A stretch of DNA of 64,000 bases from an uncultured Tateyamaria sp. (GCA_905480645.1 CAJQRC010000021.1:1-64000), one strand, 5' to 3'. Shown: positions 48,453 to 59,162, numbered from the stretch's first letter. Numbers and translations: made by a program. Notes: generated by a model not told the origin, from the sequence alone.

Positions 48453-50027
48453 ATGAAGATTGGAACGCCAAAAGAAGTTTTTGTTGGAGAGCACCGAGTT
48501 GCTATGACGCCAGACAGCGCGATTGCTTTACAAAAGCTCGGCCATGATTGTGTGATAGAGACTGGAGCAGGCGTTAACGCTGGCTTTGACGACGCGTCTT
48601 ATGAAATTGCTGGTGTTGAGGTAGTCAAGACCGCAGCAGCTTTGTGGAAAGCATCAGATCTGGTGGCCAAGGTGCGAGTCCCAGATGATTCGGAGATGAA
48701 GCGATTGCGAGCGGAGCAAACGTTAGTATCTTTCTTCAGCCCTGTTGCCGATGAAGCCAAGATGAAAATGGCTGCTAAAAAAGGTGCTACAATTATAGCG
48801 ATGGAGATGATCCCTCGCATTAGTAGAGCCCAAAAAATGGATGCCCTTTCATCCATGGCTAATATAGCAGGCTACCGTGCTGTAATCGAGGCAAGTAACA
48901 ATTTTGGCCGTTTTTTTACTGGACAGATTACCGCCGCTGGTAAAGTGCCTCCAGCCAAGGTGTTGGTTGTAGGGGCAGGTGTTGCGGGCTTAGCCGCTAT
49001 TGGTACATCAACTTCGCTGGGCGCAATAACCTATGCTTTTGATGTTCGCCCTGAAGTTGCTGAGCAAGTTGAATCAATGGGCGCAGAATTTGTTTATCTT
49101 GATTTTGAAGAAGAACAGCAAGACGGCGCTAGCGCAGGTGGCTATGCTTCAGTTTCATCACCAGAATTTCGAGACGCTCAATTGGCAAAATTCCGCGAAT
49201 TAGCTCCCGATATAGACATCGTGATTACTACGGCACTTATTCCCAATAGGGAAGCTCCTGAGCTTTGGACAGAAGACATGGTCCAGTCAATGAAAATTGG
49301 TTCCGTTATCGTGGATTTAGCCGCTGAGAAGGGTGGCAACTGCAAGTTGACAGTTATGGATGAAAAAATTGTTACCGATAATGGCGTGACAATCATTGGA
49401 TTTACAGATTTCCCTAGCCGAATGGCAACTCAAGCGTCGAGCCTTTATGCTACTAACATTCGACACCTGTTAGCGGATTTAACGCCTGCTAAAGATGGTA
49501 TGGTTAACCATGACATGGAAGACGATGTTATCCGAGGAGCGACAATTGTGCACGGAAAGGAAATAACCTTTCCACCGCCTCCACCAAAAATTGCTGCTAT
49601 AGCGGCGGCTCCTAAAGTGGATGCGCCCAAAGAATTAACGGCGGAAGAGAAGCGTGCTAAAGAGGTTGCAGAGTTCAAACAGCAAACTAAAAGGCAGGTT
49701 GGCTTGTTAGCTATCGGTGGTGGCTTGTTGCTTGCAGTTGGACTTGTAGCACCTGCAAGCTTTATGCAGCATTTTATAGTTTTTGTTTTATCGGTGTTTA
49801 TCGGATTTCAGGTTATCTGGAATGTCGCTCATTCTTTGCATACCCCATTGATGGCTGTCACTAATGCAATTTCGTCGATCATTATTCTGGGTGCCGTTAT
49901 TCAAATTGGGTCAAGCTCTTTATTGATTACTTTGCTCGCCGCTTTGGCAGTGTTTATGGCATCAGTGAATATCTTTGGCGGCTTTCTCGTAACACGGCGT
50001 ATGCTTGCCATGTTTCAAAAATCATAA
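48453..50027 (+). CDS. pntA: NAD(P) transhydrogenase alpha subunit
   Basis: PntA binds NAD(H) in the proton-translocating transhydrogenase that makes NADPH from NADH. The 524-residue product has domain I with the nucleotide fold VVGAGVAGLAAIGTS and the mobile loop, then a linker and about four C-terminal membrane helices, as in the single-chain E. coli alpha subunit. The ATG at 48453 (MKIGTPKEV) fits the GGGGGAG ribosome site and the family start better than the GTG at 48444. pntB follows after 15 nt. Confidence 0.96.
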   Translation: MKIGTPKEVFVGEHRVAMTPDSAIALQKLGHDCVIETGAGVNAGFDDASYEIAGVEVVKTAAALWKASDLVAKVRVPDDSEMKRLRAEQTLVSFFSPVADEAKMKMAAKKGATIIAMEMIPRISRAQKMDALSSMANIAGYRAVIEASNNFGRFFTGQITAAGKVPPAKVLVVGAGVAGLAAIGTSTSLGAITYAFDVRPEVAEQVESMGAEFVYLDFEEEQQDGASAGGYASVSSPEFRDAQLAKFRELAPDIDIVITTALIPNREAPELWTEDMVQSMKIGSVIVDLAAEKGGNCKLTVMDEKIVTDNGVTIIGFTDFPSRMATQASSLYATNIRHLLADLTPAKDGMVNHDMEDDVIRGATIVHGKEITFPPPPPKIAAIAAAPKVDAPKELTAEEKRAKEVAEFKQQTKRQVGLLAIGGGLLLAVGLVAPASFMQHFIVFVLSVFIGFQVIWNVAHSLHTPLMAVTNAISSIIILGAVIQIGSSSLLITLLAALAVFMASVNIFGGFLVTRRMLAMFQKS

Positions 50028-50042
50028 GGCGGGAGTGGACGC

Positions 50043-51539
50043 ATGGAATATGGATTTACAATTGCGGCTTATGCAGTTGCGGCTGTTCTTTTTATTCTGA
50101 GCCTCGGTGGCTTGAGTGGACAAGAAAGTGCTAAGCGCGCGGTCTGGTATGGTATCGTTGGAATGGCGATTGCTGTAATAGCAACACTTATTGGACCTGG
50201 TCACGGGTTAAGCGGAGTTTCCGTAATCCTGATCGCTTTGGGAGCTGCAGTTGGTTATCAGCTGGCAACTAAAGTTCAGATGACTCAAATGCCAGAATTA
50301 GTAGCAATCATGCACTCCTTAGTAGGTTTGGCAGCAGTATTTGTTGGATTTAATGCTGACCTGATGATCAATAGCATGAGTACTCTTTTTGAAGCAAACG
50401 GCGCCGTTCTGGGTGCTGTGTCAGATAACGGTTATTCAGCTAAAGGACTATCAAGTGAGACAGTTGCAGGTCTGTCTGCCTTCGGTCAGCTCATTGCGAA
50501 AAAGACGATGGTTGAAATCAATATCCTTAAAGTTGAACTCGTGCTTGGTATTTGGATAGGTGCGGTTACTTTCACTGGTTCTGTAATTGCTTACGGTAAG
50601 CTCGCTGGTAAGGTAGACACTTCAGCGATTAAATTACCTGGTGGACATTTGTTAAACGCTGGCGCGGCACTTTTGTCAGTAATTTTCACTATCATGTATT
50701 TAAATGGCTCAGGAAGCTGGACCTTAGTTCTTCTTACACTGTTGGCACTTTTTATTGGATACCACCTGATCATGGGCATTGGTGGTGCTGACATGCCAGT
50801 AGTTGTCTCTATGTTAAATTCCTATTCTGGCTGGGCTGCGGCCGCTATTGGCTTTTCGCTGGGTAATGATCTCTTGATTGTTGTTGGAGCATTGGTGGGT
50901 TCGTCAGGAGCGATCCTGAGCTACATAATGTGCAAAGCCATGAATCGGTCATTCGTTTCGGTCATTTTGGGTGGATTTGGCGGCCCTGTTGGTGAACAAA
51001 TGGCTGTTGAGGGTGAGCAGATAGCGATAGAGGCCGACGGTGTTGCCTCGGCATTGAATGAAGCCGATAGTGTGGTTATTATCCCTGGCTACGGCATGGC
51101 GGTAGCACAAGCTCAGCAAGGCGTTGCCGAACTAACTCGTAAGTTACGAGCGCAGGGTAAAAATGTTCGTTTTGCCATCCACCCAGTTGCTGGTCGTCTG
51201 CCTGGACATATGAACGTACTACTAGCCGAAGCCAAAGTGCCGTACGATATTGTTTTGGAGATGGACGAAATCAACGACGATTTTCCTACTACAGATGTAG
51301 TTATAGTGATTGGCTCAAATGATATTGTTAATCCGGCAGCTCAGGATGATCCAAATTCGCCGATTGCTGGGATGCCAGTTCTAGAATGTTGGAAGGCTAA
51401 GCAGGTTTTCGTGTCAAAACGTGGGCAGGGAACAGGATATTCTGGTATCGAAAATCCATTATTTTTTAAAGAAAACACAAGAATGTTTTATGGTGATGCT
51501 AAGGTATCCATCGATAAACTTTTACCTATGATCGAATAA
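50043..51539 (+). CDS. pntB: NAD(P) transhydrogenase beta subunit
   Basis: PntB supplies most of the membrane channel (about nine helices, residues 1-260) and the NADP(H)-binding domain III at the C-terminus. The latter shows [15 protein letters not shown] and [30 protein letters not shown]. The 498-residue length is slightly longer than E. coli PntB. A 15-nt gap with GGCGGGAG separates it from pntA, so the two form an operon. Confidence 0.97.
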   Translation: MEYGFTIAAYAVAAVLFILSLGGLSGQESAKRAVWYGIVGMAIAVIATLIGPGHGLSGVSVILIALGAAVGYQLATKVQMTQMPELVAIMHSLVGLAAVFVGFNADLMINSMSTLFEANGAVLGAVSDNGYSAKGLSSETVAGLSAFGQLIAKKTMVEINILKVELVLGIWIGAVTFTGSVIAYGKLAGKVDTSAIKLPGGHLLNAGAALLSVIFTIMYLNGSGSWTLVLLTLLALFIGYHLIMGIGGADMPVVVSMLNSYSGWAAAAIGFSLGNDLLIVVGALVGSSGAILSYIMCKAMNRSFVSVILGGFGGPVGEQMAVEGEQIAIEADGVASALNEADSVVIIPGYGMAVAQAQQGVAELTRKLRAQGKNVRFAIHPVAGRLPGHMNVLLAEAKVPYDIVLEMDEINDDFPTTDVVIVIGSNDIVNPAAQDDPNSPIAGMPVLECWKAKQVFVSKRGQGTGYSGIENPLFFKENTRMFYGDAKVSIDKLLPMIE

Positions 51540-51822
51540 AAAATAGAGGATAAATTATAAAAGTGGGTTTGATCAGAACCGCCTTTTGCGAAAAATTTCG
51601 TGCGATGTAATGTACCATGGTTATGAAATACTCACGAAACATTTGTTATTTTGATTTATTGAAAGCATGACTCAAATTGAAGTTTCATCTGTTTTTATCT
51701 GTCTGAAATTTAAAAAATTATTATACATAGTGTGAAGTTCAATTAAGTTATTGAATTTAATGTTTAATATTTGATTTCAACTTATCCAGAGTTATTTTTC
51801 CATGAAAGAATTGGAGTAGAGC

Positions 51823-53109
51823 ATGGCCATCATAGAAGATCATCCATTACGTTATCAGTTGGCAAACGAGTTACATGCGCGTCCGTTTCCATCGATGAAA
51901 GCTCCATATGCTGCTGCCTATATAGCATTTAAACAACCTAAAATGGCCGCTAGTCGTGATCGAAATAGCGACAATGAACACCTTTTCAAATTACTTGACC
52001 GGCATGGTGCACCTCACCCTCAACCTGGTGCAACCCATTACTACGGACAAATTGGCCGCCATTGGCTAAAATGGGAACAGCATACAGAATTTGTGACATA
52101 TACGGTTTTCTCAGAGGGTGTGCAGGCGCAACCTTTCAATCAGAACGCCTTTGATCCTTTCCCGCACGATTGGCTGCAAGATGCTCCAGGTCAACGTATT
52201 ACATCAATCCTAATGAGGGTTGAGTTGCGACCAGACGCAGAAGTAATATGGAATAAGCTTGAGGAGTGGTTTGTCCCAGAAAGTCTAGCTGTCAGTACTG
52301 TGTTGGATGATGCTGCGATTATGGCTGGCGATTTCCGGATTGACCCAAATGGTCACATGCGTTTTGTTGTTTTTGCCTCGGATCAAACAGGTGAACGTAG
52401 AATTGGCCGCATAGTCCAACGATTGTGTGAGATCGAAACCTATAAATCGATGTCTATGCTTGGTTTTGCACGCGTGCGAGGCATGGGCGCTCAACTAGCT
52501 ACCCTCGATACGCGACTTACAGAGCTTGTGACCACAATGTCGGTACATTCCTCTAAAGCTGAGGAAACTCTGGATGCATTATTAGCCATATCGGCAGATT
52601 TTGAAACTCTTTCAGCACAATCATCCTTCCGTTTTGCAGCAACTGCTGCTTATGAAGCCCTCGTTAATCAAAGGATAGAGTCTTTGCGTGAAAACCGTTT
52701 TAATGGTCGACAAAGTTTTGGAGAGTTTATGATGCGCCGTTATCAACCTGCAATGCGAACGGTTAAATCGGCCCAAGAACGGTTAGATGTTATGTCCAGT
52801 AGGGGAGTCCGCGCCGCAAACCTCTTGCGCACGCGTGTGGATGTTGAACGCTCCGCTCAAAATCAAGCACTGCTCGAAAGTATGGATAAACGCTCAGATC
52901 TGCAATTACGTTTGCAACGTACAGTTGAAGGGTTATCTGTAGTTGCAATAAGTTATTATGCTGTTTCTCTTGCTTCAAATTTGCTTTATCCATTAAGTGT
53001 ATCCGTTGAAGGTTTCTCAAAAGGAATGTTAACTGCAATTGTTACGCTGCCTGTTGTGGCCGCAGTATGGTGGATGGTTAGACGATTGCGTAGGGCGGTT
53101 TATAAATAA
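51823..53109 (+). CDS. DUF3422 family membrane-anchored protein
   Basis: This 428-residue protein begins MAIIEDHPLRYQLANELHARPFP, the start signature of DUF3422, a family common in alphaproteobacteria and of unknown function. The first 350 residues are soluble with a helical, possibly coiled-coil part near 240-350. Two C-terminal membrane helices (about 370-390 and 400-420) place it in the inner membrane. TTGGAGTAGAG precedes the ATG. It stands alone. Confidence 0.9.
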   Translation: MAIIEDHPLRYQLANELHARPFPSMKAPYAAAYIAFKQPKMAASRDRNSDNEHLFKLLDRHGAPHPQPGATHYYGQIGRHWLKWEQHTEFVTYTVFSEGVQAQPFNQNAFDPFPHDWLQDAPGQRITSILMRVELRPDAEVIWNKLEEWFVPESLAVSTVLDDAAIMAGDFRIDPNGHMRFVVFASDQTGERRIGRIVQRLCEIETYKSMSMLGFARVRGMGAQLATLDTRLTELVTTMSVHSSKAEETLDALLAISADFETLSAQSSFRFAATAAYEALVNQRIESLRENRFNGRQSFGEFMMRRYQPAMRTVKSAQERLDVMSSRGVRAANLLRTRVDVERSAQNQALLESMDKRSDLQLRLQRTVEGLSVVAISYYAVSLASNLLYPLSVSVEGFSKGMLTAIVTLPVVAAVWWMVRRLRRAVYK

Positions 53110-53255
53110 AGGCTCCAAATAAATTGAAGTTAGATTCTTTAGACCTCAAACGTAGGTAACTCTTATCAAACTTAGCGTGGTTATCTTGACTAATCTCTTT
53201 TGAAAGTTCGCAAATAGCTTAAATTTGATGCATACGTTGGTGTAAATAAAAATAT

Positions 53256-54227
53256 TTAACGCCCTCGAATACGAGGATCGAGAGCATCCCGCAGCCCGTC
53301 GCCTAGATAGTTTACGCCAAGCACTGTCAACGATATCAAAATACCTGGAAGAACAACCCGCTCGGGATATTGCTCCATCCTTTGGACTGCATCAGCAAGC
53401 AATTTCCCCCATGTAGGAAAATCAGAAGGAAAGCCAACACCGAGGAAGCTTAAGGCGCTTTCGGTGATAATAGCAGTGGCTAGGCCGAGTGTTGCGGAAA
53501 CCATGATTGGGGATATCACGTTGGGCAGAAGGTGCCGCAGTATAATTTTTCCAGGTGTGGTTCCAATAGATCTTGCTGCGAGGATAAACTCCCGTTCTTT
53601 CAGTGCAAGAATGTCACCTCGCACAATCCTTGCCGTTTGCATCCAACTGGTTAAGCCAACCACACTGACAATTAGAATGAACATTCCACCTTCAGGCCCA
53701 AAACTAGCCCGAAGCGGTTCACGAAATAATGTCACTGCAACTAATAACAATGGTAAAATTGGTAGAGATAGAACTAAATCTGTTAGCCGCATCAACCAAA
53801 AATCAGCCTTTTTGAAGTATCCAGATATAACACCTACGCTTGTTCCTATCAGAAGTGCTAATATCATTGAAGCCCAACCGACAGCCATTGAAGCTCGCCC
53901 ACCTGCGATTAGGTTTGCCATAATATCGCGACCAAGGTTGTCAGTACCCAGTGGCCGGAACCAACCTACTTTAGCATCACCATCCCAAAGAGCGACATAA
54001 ATTGGTCGCATATCTTTATTTCTAATGTCTAGGTTTTGTGCATCAATTTGCCAGATATATGGCATGAATATTACAGCCAAGGTAATAAAAATCAAAAAAC
54101 CACCGCCAAAGAGTGCACCCTTGTGATGTTTAAGTTGTTCCCAAACATCAATCCATTGAGACCTTGGCGGTCTGGAGGGTTCTTTGTCCTTCAGTGCTGC
54201 TATAGTATCTGGGGATTGATCAGTCAT
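53256..54227 (-). CDS. Peptide ABC transporter permease, DppC/OppC type
   Basis: This is the second inner-membrane permease of a dipeptide/oligopeptide-type importer, 323 residues from MTDQSPDT. It has the extended N-terminal region, about six helices and the EAA loop around REREFILAARSIGTTPGKIILRHLLPN (Gly in the conserved place). The end VNYLGDGLRDALDPRIRGR is family-typical. It overlaps the DppB-type gene by 8 nt. Confidence 0.95.
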   Translation of the reverse strand: MTDQSPDTIAALKDKEPSRPPRSQWIDVWEQLKHHKGALFGGGFLIFITLAVIFMPYIWQIDAQNLDIRNKDMRPIYVALWDGDAKVGWFRPLGTDNLGRDIMANLIAGGRASMAVGWASMILALLIGTSVGVISGYFKKADFWLMRLTDLVLSLPILPLLLVAVTLFREPLRASFGPEGGMFILIVSVVGLTSWMQTARIVRGDILALKEREFILAARSIGTTPGKIILRHLLPNVISPIMVSATLGLATAIITESALSFLGVGFPSDFPTWGKLLADAVQRMEQYPERVVLPGILISLTVLGVNYLGDGLRDALDPRIRGR

Positions 54228-55227
54228 AGCGGATCCTTGGGTCAAGAACACCGTACAGCACATCAGCAATTAAATTAAAGAGTACAATTAGGATCGCAAA
54301 AATGAACGTTAATGTCATAACCATTGGTATGTCGTTGGCAAAAAGGGCTGTTAGTAATAATTGGCCAATTCCATTAACTTTGAATACATTCTCCGTTATA
54401 ATTGCTCCACCAAATATACTCGGCACGCCCAGCGCTATTACTGTTACCACTGGGATCATTGAATTTCGCAAAACATGCGCCATCACAACCACACCTTCAC
54501 GCAATCCTTTGGCACGGGCGGTCCGCACATAGTCTTGACCGAGGTTGTCTAGCATTGAAGAACGCATATAACGACTTAACTGGGCGGTAGTTTGCAATGC
54601 TAATACCATTACAGGCATAATCATTTGGTAAAACTGAATTTTAAAACTTGCCCAATCTGTAACTACATGCGTCGTATCATAAATAGAAGGTAGCCAGCCC
54701 AGTTGCACTGAGAAGAGAACTATCAAAAGTGGCCCAGTAAAAAAAGGTGGGATTGAGAAACCAATCATTGTGATAAATGTACCGGCTTGGTCAAAAACTG
54801 AATATTGTTTGTAAGCAGAATAGATGCCAATCGGTAAAGCGATCAGAATACCAACAATATATGACAAACCAACTACCCACAATGTTTGGGGTAGACGTTG
54901 GATGACAATATCCATCACTGGGCTGCGTGTTTGCCAAGAGATTACTCTTTGCTTGCCTTCTGAAAAGGCTGTACCAAACCAATGATCTACGAGGACCTGC
55001 GGTTCAATCCAAAAAAACTGGATTATCCATTTGTAGTATTGGACTTGTATCGGCTGGCCGAGACCAAGCGCTTCGCGCATTTTTTGTTTAACTTCTGGCG
55101 GCACCGTCAATGGAACCTGTGCCATCGGATCGCCGGGAGCTAATTGCAAAAGAAGAAAGATTACGAGGCTGATGACCAGAAGTGTTGGGATCGAAAGGAT
55201 CAACCGGCGGAATGTATAAGCCAGCAT
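54220..55227 (-). CDS. Peptide ABC transporter permease, DppB/OppB type
   Basis: This is the first permease of the same importer, 335 residues from MLAYTFRRL. It has the N-terminal helix ILSIPTLLVISLVIFLLLQLAPGDP, the EAA loop TARAKGLREGVVVMAHVLRNSMIPVV, and the C-terminal LIADVLYGVLDPRIRYD. An inserted segment after about residue 75 is also seen in some roseobacter homologs. The binding-protein gene lies upstream, with a stable hairpin between. Confidence 0.95.
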   Translation of the reverse strand: MLAYTFRRLILSIPTLLVISLVIFLLLQLAPGDPMAQVPLTVPPEVKQKMREALGLGQPIQVQYYKWIIQFFWIEPQVLVDHWFGTAFSEGKQRVISWQTRSPVMDIVIQRLPQTLWVVGLSYIVGILIALPIGIYSAYKQYSVFDQAGTFITMIGFSIPPFFTGPLLIVLFSVQLGWLPSIYDTTHVVTDWASFKIQFYQMIMPVMVLALQTTAQLSRYMRSSMLDNLGQDYVRTARAKGLREGVVVMAHVLRNSMIPVVTVIALGVPSIFGGAIITENVFKVNGIGQLLLTALFANDIPMVMTLTFIFAILIVLFNLIADVLYGVLDPRIRYD

Positions 55228-55272
55228 AAAAAACAATCCTTATAGATGAAGTCTTGATCATTTGTTTGAAAG

Positions 55273-55302
55273 GCTGGAGCAGCGTCTAATAGCTGCTCCA
55301 GC
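55273..55302 (-). other. 11-bp perfect hairpin between binding-protein and permease genes
   Basis: GCTGGAGCAGC (55273-55283) and GCTGCTCCAGC (55292-55302) pair perfectly around an 8-nt loop. Transcribed from the minus strand, the stem lies about 30 nt after the binding-protein stop and is followed by only a weak CUUUC, not a T-run. Such hairpins often protect the binding-protein mRNA and reduce read-through into the permeases. Confidence 0.6.
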
Positions 55303-55335
55303 TACAAAGTGGAAACTTATCTCAACTTTGCTAAT

Positions 55336-57039
55336 TTATTTAATACGGTACCAGTCGGCTGCATTCCAAATTTCGCTATCCCATACATTCAACTTAACGC
55401 CACCAAGCGAATTCGCATGAGCTGACACGCGACCACGGTGAACGAGTGGCACGATGGTGTAGGTGTCTTTGGTTAACATATTGTTCATTTTAATAGCAAT
55501 TTCAGCGCGTTTTTTGATATCACCAGTACGAGCTAACTCATCAATTAGTTTGTCATAGGCTGGATCACAAAAACGGTTGATGTTTTCACCTTGCCACTGG
55601 CTTGACGGTTTAGGTTCACCACCGCAACGATAGGCCGCTAGGTATTGCTGAGGATCTGTGCCGTTAAAGGTATTTGCATACATCTCAACATCCGCATAGA
55701 ACTTCTGGAATGTGTCAGGTGATCCTGGATCTCCTCCAAAGAAAACTGAAGCATCAAGGTTCCGAAGTTCGGTTTCAACCCCGATCTGTTCCCACCAATC
55801 TTTGATCAAAGCTTGAAAATCTTGGCGTACAGCATTTGTTGATGTTTGGTACAGGATACTCAGTTCAACACCGTCCTTATCGCGCACTCCATTGCCATTA
55901 CTATCAACCCAACCGGCTTCATCTAAAAGAGCTTTTGCACCTTCAAGGTCTTGGGTGGCACAATGCATGTCGCCTGAAGCAAACATTGCAGGCGAAGGCA
56001 CAAGATCGCATGAGACCTTACCAGCTTTTCCGTAGCCAACTTCAACTAAAAGGGGGCGATCGATTGCTAAAGATAGAGCTTTGCGTACACGAATATCTGT
56101 AAGGAAAGGGTGCGGCTCTGCAACTGTTGCTCGAGTTTCTGGAGGCAAATCTGGCGACGGATTTGTCATGTTCATTTCAATGCGTTCGATTAGAGGACCA
56201 AATCCTGCAATCGCTTTACCTTTGCCTGCTTCTTCCATTTTTGCGATGACATCAGGTGCCAATTGCAAGTTCCAAGCGTAATCAAACTCGCCAGTTTCTA
56301 AAACTGAACGGCCAGCTGCAGCAGCATCACCGCCACCTTTAAATGTCACTTTGGCAAACGCAGGTTTGGCTGGATCACGGTAATTCTGGTTTGCAGAATA
56401 CTGTATAACGTCATTGGGACGGAAATCATCGACAACAAACGGCCCTGTACCAATCGGATTAAAGTTAGCTTCTGTGCACTCAGGTGCTTTTGCCCCAAGA
56501 CAATCGGCGAACTGAGCTGCTTGAATGATGGGAGACTGGCCACCAACAAATGGGCCATACGGATTTGGTTTCGGACCATCGAACGTAACCTTTACCGTAA
56601 GGCTGTCAATTGCTTCAACATTTTTGACACCGTCAAAAAAGGCAGCCTGAGCACAACCTCCTTCGGGATCCATACAATACTCTGCAGTAAATTTAACATC
56701 GGCAGAGGTTACTGCTGAACCGTCAGACCACAACATGTCTGGCGCAATCGTCCAAGTGATGCTTGTAAGGTCTTCACTCACACCTCCATTGCCAACTGTT
56801 GGGATTTCAGTTGCAAGATAGGGCACCATTTCGCCCACTTCATTGTAGCGTGCCAACGGTTCAATTACTAAAGAGGCGGCCTCGATATCCTTTGTTCCAC
56901 CCGAGAGATATGGGTTAAGGATTGAAGGGGCCTGCCAATAGATGATGTTTACCTCGCCATCGGCTCCGCGCTCGGCGAATGCCGCCGGCGCAAGCGTGGC
57001 TGACGCAACAGCACCCATAAGTAGGGATCTTAATGTCAT
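55336..57039 (-). CDS. Peptide ABC transporter substrate-binding protein (SBP_bac_5)
   Basis: This is a 567-residue periplasmic binding protein of the DppA/OppA family (SBP_bac_5). A signal peptide runs from MTLRSLLMG to about AFA-E, and no lipobox is visible. The mature part has the peptide-binding sequences typical of the family (TGPFVVDDFRPNDVIQYSAN and LSLAIDRPLLVEVGYG). The ATG at 57039 follows AAGGAG; an upstream frame to 57129 adds an unlikely leader. It is divergent from the ATPase gene. Confidence 0.93.
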   Translation of the reverse strand: MTLRSLLMGAVASATLAPAAFAERGADGEVNIIYWQAPSILNPYLSGGTKDIEAASLVIEPLARYNEVGEMVPYLATEIPTVGNGGVSEDLTSITWTIAPDMLWSDGSAVTSADVKFTAEYCMDPEGGCAQAAFFDGVKNVEAIDSLTVKVTFDGPKPNPYGPFVGGQSPIIQAAQFADCLGAKAPECTEANFNPIGTGPFVVDDFRPNDVIQYSANQNYRDPAKPAFAKVTFKGGGDAAAAGRSVLETGEFDYAWNLQLAPDVIAKMEEAGKGKAIAGFGPLIERIEMNMTNPSPDLPPETRATVAEPHPFLTDIRVRKALSLAIDRPLLVEVGYGKAGKVSCDLVPSPAMFASGDMHCATQDLEGAKALLDEAGWVDSNGNGVRDKDGVELSILYQTSTNAVRQDFQALIKDWWEQIGVETELRNLDASVFFGGDPGSPDTFQKFYADVEMYANTFNGTDPQQYLAAYRCGGEPKPSSQWQGENINRFCDPAYDKLIDELARTGDIKKRAEIAIKMNNMLTKDTYTIVPLVHRGRVSAHANSLGGVKLNVWDSEIWNAADWYRIK

Positions 57040-57265
57040 TTTAAACTCCTTGTTAGGCACCATAAGTAGACTGGTGGCAATTACGCGCCACATAGCCTTT
57101 GGCACTGTTTTTATTATGAGGAAATACATAAAATTTTTCTAACTTTTCGTTTGCCATTGAAAACTGGCCAATTTCCCCCAATGAATGTTACTATCGAAAC
57201 ATATTTGAAAGAAATTGCAACCTTTGTAGTGTGTTTATTATATCATTTGAATGAGGAATTTGACA

Positions 57266-57296
57266 GGTTTGCAAGCTAGGCCGTAGCGTGCAAGCC
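57266..57296. promoter_or_regulatory. 31-nt near-palindrome in the divergent transporter promoter region
   Basis: GGTTTGCAAGCTAGGCC continues as GTAGCGTGCAAGCC. The two halves are complementary at all but three position pairs besides the centre. It lies 34 nt before the ATPase ATG and about 230 nt from the binding-protein start. It could be an operator for a dimeric regulator or a leader hairpin of the ATPase mRNA. No adjacent regulator gene exists. Confidence 0.5.
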
Positions 57297-57329
57297 TATT
57301 TCCTGAAAGACTGGTAAAGGGGCTCCTGA

Positions 57330-59162
57330 ATGCTTGATGAAATTAATGCAGTGCCCGTTGCGAGTATACAGGGACTGCGAGTTGAATTTCAAACTAAGGA
57401 TGGTCCTGTACTAGGTGTAGAGAGCGTCTCGTTTCAGATAAATTCGGGTGAAACAGTTTGCATTGTTGGCGAATCGGGCTCAGGTAAGTCTGTATCTTCG
57501 CTATCTTTGATGAGATTGGTTGAGTTTAGCGGAGGTAAAATTACGCAAGGAAAGTTAATTTTTGACCGAAAAAATAACGGAACTGCCGATTTGGCTAAGT
57601 CCAATCAAGTGTTAATGCGGACCATTCGTGGCAACGAAATGGGCATGATTTTTCAAGAGCCAATGACAGCATTAAATCCAGTTTTTACAGTAGGCAGGCA
57701 ACTAACTGAAGGGTTACGCTTGCACCTTGGAATGTCAAAAACCCAATCTAAAAATCGTGCGATTGAACTCATGAGACAGGTGCGAATCCCCGAGCCTGAG
57801 AGGCGGATAGAACAATATCCACATGAATTATCCGGGGGTATGCGACAACGAGTGGTTATCGCAATGGCACTGGCATGTGAGCCCCGATTGTTGATTGCGG
57901 ATGAGCCAACGACGGCATTAGATGTAACTATTCAGGCCGAAATTTTGGCGCTGATAGATCGCTTAAAGCGCGAAACTGGCACGGCAGTAATGTTCATTAC
58001 TCATGATATGGCTGTAGTTGCTCAAATGGCAGACCGAGTTGTTGTTATGTTCCGTGGTAACAAGGTCGAAGAAGGTCCTGTTGCTGAAATATTTGAGGAC
58101 CCCCAGCATCCATATACAAAAGCTCTCTTGGCTGCCGTGCCAAAATTGGGTGAAATGACAGGCAAGCAATACCCAGAACCGATGAAGTTGATGGGGCGTC
58201 CACATCAAAAAATTCAGCCAATTTCCGGTACTGCTGAGCCATTGCTTGAAGTGAAAGGACTTACAACCCGGTTTCCGGTAAAAGGTGGCTTCTTTCGCCG
58301 GCTTGTCGCTAAAGTGCATGCTGTTGAAGATTTGTCTTTCACAGTCAACAGAGGTCAAACACTAAGTCTTGTTGGTGAGTCAGGCTGCGGTAAATCAACG
58401 GCGGGCCGGTCTATTTTGCGCCTCATAGAGCCACAAGCTGGGACTATCGTTTTAGATGGTAAAGATATCATGGCAATGAATGAGCGTAAGTTACGTATGG
58501 CACGCATTGATATGCAGATGATTTTCCAGGATCCGTTTGCATCGCTTAATCCTCAAATGCAGTTGGCGGATCAGGTTGCTGAACCAATGTATAATTATGG
58601 ATTATACACTGCTCAAGAAAAAATCCAACGTATTGAAATGCTTTTTGATAGAGTTGAGCTTCCTCGTAGTTTTATGCGGCGTTTTCCTCATGAGCTCTCT
58701 GGTGGTCAACGCCAGAGAGTTGCAATTGCCCGAGCACTTGCACTCAATCCAAAATTAATAATTGCAGATGAAGCTGTTTCAGCACTGGACGTGTCTGTTC
58801 AGGCGCAAGTTTTGAACCTTATGATGGAATTGCAGGCTGAAATGGGGCTTTCTTTCTTGTTTATCAGTCACGACATGGCAGTTGTCGAAAGAGTTAGTCA
58901 CCATGTGGGCGTAATGTACCTTGGGCGAATTGTAGAAATAGGGACAAGAACACAAGTGTTTGAAAACCCACAACACCCTTACACCCAAGCTTTGATGAAA
59001 GCTGTGCCAATTGCAAATCCCAGCAAGCGAAAAGTAGAAAAAGATCTAAATTTCAAATCTATCCCATCGCCTATTCATCCTCTTGGGTACGCTCCAGACC
59101 CATCCAAGTATCAAGAAATAGCAACTAACCATTTCATATTGATAACGGATAGTGGTTATTGA
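57330..59162 (+). CDS. Dipeptide-type ABC transporter, fused dual ATPase
   Basis: This is a 610-residue ATP-binding protein containing two complete nucleotide-binding domains, equivalent to DppD and DppF in one chain. The first half has Walker A GESGSGKS, signature LSGGMRQRV and Walker B LLIADEPTTALD. The second has GESGCGKS, LSGGQRQRV and LIIADEAVSALD. It is transcribed away from the permease and binding-protein genes, so the transporter is expressed from two divergent units that share one intergenic region. Confidence 0.95.
   Translation: MLDEINAVPVASIQGLRVEFQTKDGPVLGVESVSFQINSGETVCIVGESGSGKSVSSLSLMRLVEFSGGKITQGKLIFDRKNNGTADLAKSNQVLMRTIRGNEMGMIFQEPMTALNPVFTVGRQLTEGLRLHLGMSKTQSKNRAIELMRQVRIPEPERRIEQYPHELSGGMRQRVVIAMALACEPRLLIADEPTTALDVTIQAEILALIDRLKRETGTAVMFITHDMAVVAQMADRVVVMFRGNKVEEGPVAEIFEDPQHPYTKALLAAVPKLGEMTGKQYPEPMKLMGRPHQKIQPISGTAEPLLEVKGLTTRFPVKGGFFRRLVAKVHAVEDLSFTVNRGQTLSLVGESGCGKSTAGRSILRLIEPQAGTIVLDGKDIMAMNERKLRMARIDMQMIFQDPFASLNPQMQLADQVAEPMYNYGLYTAQEKIQRIEMLFDRVELPRSFMRRFPHELSGGQRQRVAIARALALNPKLIIADEAVSALDVSVQAQVLNLMMELQAEMGLSFLFISHDMAVVERVSHHVGVMYLGRIVEIGTRTQVFENPQHPYTQALMKAVPIANPSKRKVEKDLNFKSIPSPIHPLGYAPDPSKYQEIATNHFILITDSGY

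Noticed and set aside
51556-51590. Candidate terminator after pntB (GGGTT...AACC then TTTT)
   Set aside because: The stem is only four consistent pairs before mismatches, too weak to claim.
53464-54000. 178-codon open frame antisense to the DppC-type permease
   Set aside because: It is a mirror of permease codons with no domain.
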